From positions 1 through 14,709 of the forward strand of contig JBFZBC010000029.1 of the NCBI GenBank assembly GCA_041308645.1: a DNA stretch of 14,709 nucleotides, in the 5' to 3' direction. The position numbers and the translations under genes were made by a program. Position 1 is the stretch's first letter. Each line of letters opens with the position of its first letter. Below are positions 5,791 to 12,354 of this stretch, piece by piece. The notes below the pieces were generated by a model that had not been told where the DNA came from, searched no databases, and saw only the letters and a list, made by a program, of their open reading frames with translations. The DNA is from CAIJXO01 sp041308645. Its GTDB lineage: Bacteria > Patescibacteriota > Minisyncoccia > Phycocordibacterales > GWA1-40-21.

Positions 5791-6537
5791 ATGACTATTG
5801 TCCATATACATATCGAACGTACGGGGGGTGTTTTTCTGCAGGACTTATATAAGAAGAAATATAAGGCATCCCGTGTTATTTGGTACAGCACTCGTGATAC
5901 TTTGTTTGCTCCACTTGATGTGGGGCCAGTATCTAGCACCGTGAATTGGAAACTAAAAACGTATGCCTTTATAGCAGAAAGACTCCCAATTGTGCGACAA
6001 TTTCTTCTTAAACTACGAACATGGAGACGAAAAAATAATGAGACAAAAACAGAGGACATTTCAAAAAAAGCTAGTGTTGTGATAGGTCATTTTTCTGTTG
6101 CACAAGTACTTCCTTTTTTATCAGCTAAAGAAAATTCATATAGAACCGTAATTCGTGAACCGCTTGAACGAATGTGGTCTCACTATTGCTATTGGCGTAA
6201 ACATAAAGGAGATATCGGACACAGGGTAGTTCCGGTTTTTAGAAAAGACATGACGTTTGAAGAGTTCGCTCTTTTACCCGAGCTAAATAATTACCAAACG
6301 GGAGCTGTGGGCAAAGATTTATCAATATACGAATATATAGGGACGACTGATTGTTTAAGTAAGTTCATACTTGACACGAAATTATCAAATTCATCTGATG
6401 AATTACCACCAATCAACCACTTTAGTAGTAAACTGCCTAATCTGAGCGCAGGTTTCCTGCAGATGTTTAAAAAAGTTCACAAACAAGATTATAGGCTGTA
6501 TAATCAAATTAAAACCAAGAGTACAAAAGCATTATAA
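5791..6537 (+). CDS. Sulfotransferase-family protein (Sulfotransfer_2-like)
   Basis: The 248-residue protein opens with MTIVHIHIERTGGVFLQDLY, which matches the 5'-phosphosulfate loop of PAPS-dependent carbohydrate sulfotransferases (family HIPKTGGTS; here Lys is replaced by Arg and the Thr/Ser by Val-Phe). Around residues 124-137 TVIREPLERMWSHYCYW matches the 3'-phosphate-binding strand and helix (family LRDPVERxxSHY). VIGHFSVAQVLPFL between them corresponds to the GH-x-x-xG region. It would transfer sulfate from PAPS to a surface glycan. There is no signal peptide, so it should be cytoplasmic. The altered P-loop Lys and Ser leave activity uncertain. It is the only gene between repeats R2 and R3, with its own promoter, so it behaves like a cassette cargo; bacterial members are often transferred horizontally. 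Confidence 0.75.
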   Translation: MTIVHIHIERTGGVFLQDLYKKKYKASRVIWYSTRDTLFAPLDVGPVSSTVNWKLKTYAFIAERLPIVRQFLLKLRTWRRKNNETKTEDISKKASVVIGHFSVAQVLPFLSAKENSYRTVIREPLERMWSHYCYWRKHKGDIGHRVVPVFRKDMTFEEFALLPELNNYQTGAVGKDLSIYEYIGTTDCLSKFILDTKLSNSSDELPPINHFSSKLPNLSAGFLQMFKKVHKQDYRLYNQIKTKSTKAL

Positions 6538-6542
6538 GATAG

Positions 6543-6566
6543 ACACTAGGCCAACTATGGCAGTGT
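6543..6566 (+). terminator. Weak hairpin after the sulfotransferase-like gene
   Basis: ACACT pairs with AGTGT, and GCC with GGC further in, around AACTAT, with a two-base bulge. It is followed by TGTTTGTCTCCTTTTT. It could end the sulfotransferase message, but the T-run is interrupted. Confidence 0.35.
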
Positions 6567-6580
6567 TGTTTGTCTCCTTT

Positions 6581-6679
6581 TTACACCAAACTTAATAAAT
6601 GAGTTATTTCTCTGTTAATAACCTCCAAATCACCTATAACATCTTGCCATTTAAAAGTTCGAAAGCTGTCCTGCCAAGC
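6581..6679 (-). pseudogene. C-terminal coding remnant cut off at the repeat boundary
   Basis: On the minus strand 32 codons followed by TAA read AWQDSFRTFKWQ then DVIGDLEVINREITHLLSLV. The composition is protein-like and unlike the AT-rich noise of other intergenic frames. There is no start codon, and the frame hits a stop soon after entering the repeat hairpin (TAA at 6713-6715). The coding sequence ends within a base of the start of the duplicated hairpin (6680). I cannot assign a family. The most likely history is that the upstream part of this gene was removed when the repeat unit was inserted or recombined. Confidence 0.45.
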
Positions 6680-6723
6680 GAGCAAATTAAAGAAGTGCCT
6701 AGCGGCGCTTTTTTAATTTGCTC
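6680..6723 (+). terminator. Terminator-like hairpin fused to repeat R3
   Basis: GAGCAAATTAAA (6680-6691) pairs with TTTAATTTGCTC (6712-6723), with AGTGCC paired to GGCGCT inside. It is identical to the hairpin at R2, except that the outer CACG of the preceding repeat is absent because the upstream neighbour is different. This marks 6680 as the left limit of the duplicated unit. Confidence 0.6.
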
Positions 6724-6855
6724 CGTGAGCAAGGTGTTTGAACACCTTGCGTGGTAGGGTCGAAAAGGTTCTCCCATATTTTTGAATTATTCTCATAATG
6801 AAAAAATGGTAAACCTATACTGTTCCTGTAAGGAAAGATTCCCTACCCACGGAGC
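6720..6855 (+). repeat. Structured tRNA-mimic repeat R3
   Basis: The fold is as in R2: GCTCCGTG with CACGGAGC, hairpin GCAAGGTG/CACCTTGC, GGTAGGG with CCCTACC, long arm, small hairpin TTCCT-GTA-AGGAA. The apex of the long arm is ATTAT-TCTC-ATAAT, different from R2 and shared with R4. One base of the CCCAT/ATGGT pairing is altered (GGT for GGG). The last 15 bases (6841-6855) equal the tRNA-Asn 3' end. The copy separates the sulfotransferase-like gene from the large surface-protein gene. Confidence 0.85.
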
Positions 6856-6889
6856 AAGATATATAGCTAGTTTTAAATGTGGATAACTA

Positions 6890-6917
6890 TTGTATCTCTT
6901 TTTAAAAGGTATATAAT
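6890..6917 (+). promoter_or_regulatory. Promoter of the 1474-residue surface-protein gene
   Basis: TTGTAT (6890-6895) and TATAAT (6912-6917) are separated by 16 bases, the best -35/-10 pair in the window. The transcript would carry about 50 untranslated bases with a small hairpin (GAACTA with TAGTTC, 6933-6949) followed by T-rich sequence. A second TATAAT at 6965-6970 is only three bases before the ATG, too close for a usual start. Confidence 0.6.
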
Positions 6918-6973
6918 TAGGTCAGTTATTTTGAACTAGCTCTTAGTTCTTTTATTAGTTTTTTTATAATTAT

Positions 6974-9900
6974 ATGAATAAAAAAATATTTTTGTCAGTT
7001 GTTTTATTAATATCGGTCTTTTATTTGTCATTTGTCTATTCAGCTTTTGCGGATGCTCCAACTGCCGAGCCAGTAACTCCTTTAACAGACAATTTAATCG
7101 GAGCTAATGACGTTCAGTGGATATTTTCGGCCACAACTACTGCCGAGTTGGAACAAGGTGATGCCGTGCAATTTATTTTTCCTTCCATTAATAATGCTCG
7201 GCGTTTTAATATTGATGGGGTGACCTTGGTGGCGACCTCTAGTATTGATCTTTATTCTAATATTGACCCCTTAATTTCTGGTGTTGAGAGACAAACTCAA
7301 GGAGATATTCAAACAATCGGTGGTTTTGTTAGTGAAACAATTGCTTCCGGCACGGCTTTTACAGTAACTTTGGGTGGAATTAATAATGCGGCCGGTCAGC
7401 TGTCTATGATGAATGGTTTAACTTGGACGGTTCGGGCTGGTGCTGTTGGTGATCAAGGACCAGCCGGTAATCTTTCTAATATAAAATTCAGTTCCAGCAC
7501 CGTTGCTGTTAGTTTGGTTCGAGCAGGTGGAGCGCTTTATTCCGATTCTAACTCTGGTATCACAGCCAGTTCTAATGTGGCTGGAGCGTCAGCTTCTTAT
7601 ACCTTTTCCATTACCGCTACTACCACTGTGCCAGTGGGTGGTAAGGTGGTAATTAATTTTCCGGCCGAATTTGATCTACTTAATGCCACCGCTACAACTC
7701 AAGTAATTACTGCTAGCGGAGCAACAGTTGCTAATGGTGCAATTTCTACCAGTACGACTGATGGGGGAGATAATAAAGTACGATTAACGGTTAGTGAGGC
7801 GACGATCAAAGCGGGCGAGGTGGTGACGGTAACGATTGATGGTCTTACCAATCCAGCATCGGCTGATGTTTATCGACCATTTTTCGTCTATACCACTAAA
7901 GCTAATGATGGTTTGATTGATGGTTCGTACCAAGGTTTTGAACCTGGTGATTACGGTGGTGGTCAGCCTTCGCCTGTTGATACTATTCACATTGGTGGTC
8001 AGAATACTTTGGTTGTAAATGTTCAAAAACAGAGTGGTGCTGGCACAGCCGTATTATCTGAAGCGGAGCGCGGTATGGTTAAGGTGATGGTTGGTTGTCC
8101 TGATAAACAATTTTTTGTCGGTGAACGTTGGTTAGACGCTAACTCTACAGCTCGATTTGAAAATATTCTGGATTGTAATTATATTATCGGAACAATGCCT
8201 TTTGACGAGAGTGATAACACTTTCTATGATACCTTTTTACCACCGGGAATGAAATCAGCCCAGTTACTCGGGGGTGTTACTTCTACTTCTACAATTATTT
8301 TTGGTGTACCTAATGCCACGACGACTATTCAATTAACTGGCGGTGTGTCTGAAAAGGAAGCGTATGTTGAAGCGTTTAGTAGTGATTTCCAATCTTTTAG
8401 CCCAGTGTTTACTGATACTAATTATGAAACAAAGGGTTTTGCGGCTAATGGTGATGGTTTTGTCAGTTTGAGGACTAGGGCTGGTCAAACCTGGAACTTT
8501 ACAGTGACGGGGGGAGAATCGGGTGGTGATACTGGTAACTTTGTTGATGGGAGTGGAAATAAATATTGGCCACCATCAATCCCTTCTCATATTCCAACAG
8601 CGGCAAGCACCACTGATATTGGTAGTTTTGCTTACGTAGCCGCCGATAAAATTCTTAATGTCTCACTTCTTAAAAATGGCACTGATACCCCGGTGACGGA
8701 GGCTTGTGTTGGTGTTAAACGAAGTGGTGGTGGTTTATTTATGCCCTCTCAAGACCAGATTTGTGGACCAAACAATGGTAACGAATATCAATTTAAGGTA
8801 CCACTTGGTGCAGTGACGATTGAGCTAATGATGAGAGGTAAACCAGAGAGTTATCCGGTGGCTATTAGTGGAGACACTACTAATAAGACTATTTATATTT
8901 CAGCACCAACTTCTTATATCGCGGTTACGGTGCAAGATAGTAATGGTATTCCGATCAATGGTGCGCCAGTATTTGCTAATGGTTCCAATGGTTTTGCTAA
9001 TGGGATGACCGGATCAACTGGGACGACGACACTTTATGTTCCTCCAGGTACTTATCGCGTGGAGGGTTTTGCTCCAGCCTTTGGTCAATTAACCGCTCAA
9101 ACTGGCAAAGAAGTAACTGATAGTTCTAATCCATCAGTTACCTTTACGGTTGATACTAGTGCCCTCAAAACAATAAGTGGTCAAGTGACTCAAGGCGGTA
9201 GCGGTTTATCAGGCATTCAGATTGGGGCGCACGGTCTTGATAATACTACCGGTGGAAATGGTACCGAGACTAATAGTGAAGGTAATTATACTCTTTATGT
9301 GCCAGCTGGAAATTATGAAGTTGGTGGCTGGTCACCTAATACTGGTGGTTTATCGCCTCAAGTAGTAGATGTCTCTAGTGCCAGTGAATCAGATGTTGAT
9401 TGGGATTTGGGGGCTTCTGGAACATTAACTTTGACTATTCAAAATGGTTCAACTCTTAATAAGATTTTTGCTGGTGTTTTTGATCCAGCGACCGGTCGTG
9501 GTAATGGCACTAATGCTTGGACAACCAGTGGAACTTCTAAAGTGGCATCCATGACCTTGCCAGCCGGAACTTATAATGTTAATGCTGGCTCGCCATCTAT
9601 CGGCGAAATTGGTTTTGAACAAAATGTCGTTATTGCTGGTGGCGAAACTACCAGTGTTACTTTCAATGTCTCGGCTAGTACCACCTTGGTGACTTTGAGT
9701 GGTACCGTGACGACTGGTGAAGCCGTTGCCGTTCCTAATGCTAATGTTTGGGTCAGTCGAATCAATGGTCCGGGTTTTTTCTCAACCCAAACTGATGCTT
9801 CTGGTAATTATTCTATTGTTTTGCCTGATACGCGAACTTATCGAATGGGTGTAAAAACTCTTGGTTATATTGCTGATCAAGGTGATGTGGAAGTGACGAT

Positions 9901-11398
9901 GGCGGGTAGTGATACTCAAGATTTTACTTTGACTTCAGCGGGAGCAACGATTACTGGTACAGTGACAGCTGGTGGTAATAGTTTAGCTAATGCTTGGGTT
10001 TCCGCTAAAAAGATTGTTGGTGATACTGAAGTCTGGACTGGTTCGCCAACAGATGCCTCTGGTAATTATTCTCTAACAATTGATAGTGGTACTTGGACGG
10101 TTTATGGCGAGGGTCCATGTTATTTGCGATCAGCTGGCCTCTCGGCTGTGGCTGATTCTGCCGATAATGACATTGCTTTAACAGCCAGGAGCGGTTGTAC
10201 TGCACCAACGCCACAAATTCAAGGTGTGACGGCGGCTTCAGGTGGTCAAGTGGCTAAAGGTAATATGATGATGAATATTCCACCTAATGCTTTGGGAACG
10301 GGAAATTCTACAGTCAGTGTTTCTGTTTCCGATGCTCCATTAGTAGTTTCTACTACTAATGCCTCACCACTTAAGGGTTCCGTTCAAAGAATTTTAGCGA
10401 CAGATTCTACTGGTTCCTCTATCTCCCAACTTAATACTGATGTCACATTAACCATTAATTATGACGAAGCTGATTTGCCAAATGGTTTTGATGAAGCTGA
10501 CCTTCAATTGGCCTACTTTGATTCTACGGCTGGCCAGTGGGAGCCAGTGGAGGCGACGGTGGATACTGTTAATAATCAACTAACGGCTCAAGTCAGTCAC
10601 TTTACTGATTACGGACCAATTTTGCCGGGTGTACCAGATGCGCCAACCGGTCTTACCGCCACAGCAATTTCAGCCACTCAAATTGATTTGGCTTGGACAA
10701 CGGTACCAGAAGCTAATAGTTATGTAATTTATCGTAGTTTGACTGATTCAGACTTTACTACGCAGATTGCGACGGGAACTGCATCTACTACTTACAGTAA
10801 TACCGGTCTCTCCGCTTCAACACAGTATTATTACAAGGTAGCTGGTGTAAATAATAATGGCGAAGGTTTTAATTCTGCTTCGACTAATGCCACAACTAGA
10901 ACCTCTGGTGGTGGAGGAAGTAATACGGTTACAACTTATACAACTACCGATGATGCTGTGGCTACCACTACTGCTACTACAACCGCTACTACTACAGTAT
11001 CAGTAACGGCCACCACCACCGCTTCAACGACGATTTCAATTACTCCAGTTTCGAGTAATACTATGTCCATTCGAGATTTTATTAATCTTCTCATTACTAT
11101 TGGTGTTATCACCCCAGATAGGATTCCAGCGGTGAATGCTTATTTAGCCACGATTGATAATGTAACACCTGTGGTTTATACAAAAACATTAAAACTTGGT
11201 TCGGAGAATGATGAAGTAAAAAATTTGCAAACATATTTGGCTCTCGATCCAGCCCTTTATCCTAAAGCTTTAATTACTGGATATTATGGTCCATTAACAA
11301 AATCAGCTGTTATTAAATTTCAGAAAAAATATGGAATAGATCCAATTGGAATCGTCGGTCCTCTCACCAGAGCCAAATTGAACGAACTCACTAAATAA
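6974..11398 (+). CDS. Large secreted multidomain surface protein with C-terminal peptidoglycan-binding domain
   Basis: The 1474-residue protein begins with a signal peptide (MNKK, hydrophobic core, likely cut after AFA-26). Two adhesin-like beta domains follow (about 30-190 and 195-320), then a middle region. A series of carboxypeptidase-regulatory-like beta sandwiches comes next, near 649-715, 733-812, 905-975 and 991-1065, each with the GxV, DxSGNYSLxxxxGTY-type pattern. A ZU5-like segment (about 1076-1216) contains IPPNALG and ends in SHFTDYG. Further on are a fibronectin type III domain (about 1219-1309, PDAPTGLTATAISATQIDLAW), a Thr/Ala-rich linker (about 1313-1360), and a peptidoglycan-binding domain (about 1403-1472, LKLGSENDEVKNLQTYL and GYYGPLTKSAVIKFQKKYGI). 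It probably anchors non-covalently to the wall and reaches outward for adhesion or host contact. It is the only gene between R3 and R4 and has its own promoter and terminator. Domain names rest on pattern recognition. Confidence 0.88.
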   Translation: MNKKIFLSVVLLISVFYLSFVYSAFADAPTAEPVTPLTDNLIGANDVQWIFSATTTAELEQGDAVQFIFPSINNARRFNIDGVTLVATSSIDLYSNIDPLISGVERQTQGDIQTIGGFVSETIASGTAFTVTLGGINNAAGQLSMMNGLTWTVRAGAVGDQGPAGNLSNIKFSSSTVAVSLVRAGGALYSDSNSGITASSNVAGASASYTFSITATTTVPVGGKVVINFPAEFDLLNATATTQVITASGATVANGAISTSTTDGGDNKVRLTVSEATIKAGEVVTVTIDGLTNPASADVYRPFFVYTTKANDGLIDGSYQGFEPGDYGGGQPSPVDTIHIGGQNTLVVNVQKQSGAGTAVLSEAERGMVKVMVGCPDKQFFVGERWLDANSTARFENILDCNYIIGTMPFDESDNTFYDTFLPPGMKSAQLLGGVTSTSTIIFGVPNATTTIQLTGGVSEKEAYVEAFSSDFQSFSPVFTDTNYETKGFAANGDGFVSLRTRAGQTWNFTVTGGESGGDTGNFVDGSGNKYWPPSIPSHIPTAASTTDIGSFAYVAADKILNVSLLKNGTDTPVTEACVGVKRSGGGLFMPSQDQICGPNNGNEYQFKVPLGAVTIELMMRGKPESYPVAISGDTTNKTIYISAPTSYIAVTVQDSNGIPINGAPVFANGSNGFANGMTGSTGTTTLYVPPGTYRVEGFAPAFGQLTAQTGKEVTDSSNPSVTFTVDTSALKTISGQVTQGGSGLSGIQIGAHGLDNTTGGNGTETNSEGNYTLYVPAGNYEVGGWSPNTGGLSPQVVDVSSASESDVDWDLGASGTLTLTIQNGSTLNKIFAGVFDPATGRGNGTNAWTTSGTSKVASMTLPAGTYNVNAGSPSIGEIGFEQNVVIAGGETTSVTFNVSASTTLVTLSGTVTTGEAVAVPNANVWVSRINGPGFFSTQTDASGNYSIVLPDTRTYRMGVKTLGYIADQGDVEVTMAGSDTQDFTLTSAGATITGTVTAGGNSLANAWVSAKKIVGDTEVWTGSPTDASGNYSLTIDSGTWTVYGEGPCYLRSAGLSAVADSADNDIALTARSGCTAPTPQIQGVTAASGGQVAKGNMMMNIPPNALGTGNSTVSVSVSDAPLVVSTTNASPLKGSVQRILATDSTGSSISQLNTDVTLTINYDEADLPNGFDEADLQLAYFDSTAGQWEPVEATVDTVNNQLTAQVSHFTDYGPILPGVPDAPTGLTATAISATQIDLAWTTVPEANSYVIYRSLTDSDFTTQIATGTASTTYSNTGLSASTQYYYKVAGVNNNGEGFNSASTNATTRTSGGGGSNTVTTYTTTDDAVATTTATTTATTTVSVTATTTASTTISITPVSSNTMSIRDFINLLITIGVITPDRIPAVNAYLATIDNVTPVVYTKTLKLGSENDEVKNLQTYLALDPALYPKALITGYYGPLTKSAVIKFQKKYGIDPIGIVGPLTRAKLNELTK

Positions 11399-11452
11399 TA
11401 GAATCTTCTATACTTCACATCCTAATAACAGGTTCTAACTTCGTCCAACATT

Positions 11453-11499
11453 CGGAGCAAATGAAAACCCCTCGAAAGAGGGTGTTTTTATTTGCTCCG
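11453..11499 (+). terminator. Terminator hairpin of the surface-protein gene, fused to repeat R4
   Basis: CGGAGCAAAT pairs with ATTTGCTCCG. Inside, AAAAC and CCCTC pair with GAGGG and GTTTT around a GAAA loop (a G-C closed tetraloop). The inner part differs completely from the R2/R3 hairpin while the outer GGAGCAAAT arm is kept, so the hairpin itself is the conserved feature. Confidence 0.75.
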
Positions 11500-11630
11500 T
11501 GAGCAAGGTATTTGAATACCTTGCGTGGTAGGGAGCGAAAAGGTTCTCCCATATTTTTGAATTATTCTCATAATGAAAAAATGGGAAACCTATACTGTTC
11601 CTGTAAGGAAAGATTCCCTACCCACGGAGC
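11494..11630 (+). repeat. Structured tRNA-mimic repeat R4
   Basis: Nearly identical to R3 in the long arm and small hairpin. The first hairpin is GCAAGGTA-TTTGAA-TACCTTGC, where R2/R3 have GGTG/CACC: a G-C pair replaced by A-T with pairing kept. GGTAGGG pairs with CCCTACC, GCTCCGTG with CACGGAGC. It ends with CCCTACCCACGGAGC (11616-11630). No reading frame. Confidence 0.85.
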
Positions 11631-11668
11631 CTCAAAAATAATCTTATTTTACATAGGTATTCTTTGTT

Positions 11669-11689
11669 ACCCAAGATAGGATTCGAACC
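11669..11689 (-). other. Fragment of a different tRNA 3' end
   Basis: Read on the minus strand it gives GGTTCGAATCC, the T-loop consensus, followed by TATCTTGGGT, an acceptor-like end. The bases before GG do not complete a T-stem, and no 5' half is present, so it is a fragment and not a gene. Such 3' pieces are what tRNA-targeting integrases leave as attachment sites. It lies 39 bases past R4. Confidence 0.5.
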
Positions 11690-11701
11690 TTGATTTGTTT
11701 A

Positions 11702-11710
11702 TGATATAAT
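11702..11710 (+). promoter_or_regulatory. Extended -10, leaderless promoter for the PsbP-like gene
   Basis: TGATATAAT is followed by six bases and then the ATG at 11717, so the message should start at the initiation codon. Probably drives the downstream gene at 12355 as well. Confidence 0.65.
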
Positions 11711-11716
11711 TATTAT

Positions 11717-12334
11717 ATGAAAAAGAAAATTATAATTTTAGTTTTTTTTATTATTATATTAGCAATTTTAAGTGGTTTTTATTTTTTTAAACAAGATAAA
11801 TACATAGATTTACCAGAAAATATAAAAAACAATATTGAGAAAAATAATCAGTTAAGTAATGAACAAATACAAAAAAAGCTTATAACCGACGATTTTGAGA
11901 TTACCCTTCCTATGGGTTGGGAACAAACAGTGCCAGCGATAGGAACATCCGCTATGGCTATTAATAAAGAAGAAAAATCCGATGATCCAACAATTCAAAA
12001 AATTAATTTCAAGAGTTATTTCGCGGTAAGTTATGATATACTTCAAGGAAAGAATTTAAATGGATATTTGCAAAATATTAAAAATACACTTTCGCAGACG
12101 ATCTCCAATGTTGTCTTTACTAATGAGCAGGACTTACTTGTAAATAATAAGTCTGCTCGAGCGGTGGAGGCACAATTAACTCAACAAGGGGTAGATTTCA
12201 AAGTTTTAATGATTGTGATTGAGGGACAAGAAGATGATGTTTGGGTAATATCCTTTAACACAACAGAAAGTTATTGGGATAATTATAAAGGAATTTTTTC
12301 CGATATCGTTAAAAGTTTTATTTTAAAAAAGTAA
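11717..12334 (+). CDS. Membrane-anchored PsbP-like protein
   Basis: The 205-residue protein has a positively charged start (MKKK) and one hydrophobic segment (about residues 5-23, IIILVFFIIILAILSGFYF), which suggests an N-terminal membrane anchor with the rest outside. After a Lys/Asn-rich spacer, residues about 57-203 resemble the PsbP/DcrB-like alpha-beta fold: DDFEITLPMGWEQT at the beginning, SYFAVSYDIL, and a last strand and helix DVWVISFNTTESYWDNYKGIFSDIVKSF. Proteins of this type are common single-copy surface proteins in Patescibacteria, mostly of unknown role. There is no lipobox cysteine. No Shine-Dalgarno is present; the start is set by the leaderless promoter six bases upstream. 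The next gene follows after 20 bases, so they are probably co-transcribed. Confidence 0.72.
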   Translation: MKKKIIILVFFIIILAILSGFYFFKQDKYIDLPENIKNNIEKNNQLSNEQIQKKLITDDFEITLPMGWEQTVPAIGTSAMAINKEEKSDDPTIQKINFKSYFAVSYDILQGKNLNGYLQNIKNTLSQTISNVVFTNEQDLLVNNKSARAVEAQLTQQGVDFKVLMIVIEGQEDDVWVISFNTTESYWDNYKGIFSDIVKSFILKK

Positions 12335-12354
12335 TTATTTAATTTTTTAACATT

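Noticed and set aside
11424..11458. Short minus-strand peptide MLDEVRTCY before the R4 hairpin as another gene remnant
   Set aside because: About a dozen codons only, too short to tell from chance.
5362..11630. R1-R4 as a CRISPR array or classical integron attC sites
   Set aside because: Four copies at irregular spacing around genes with ~136-nt repeats exclude CRISPR; the GTTRRRY core of attC is absent and no integron integrase is seen.
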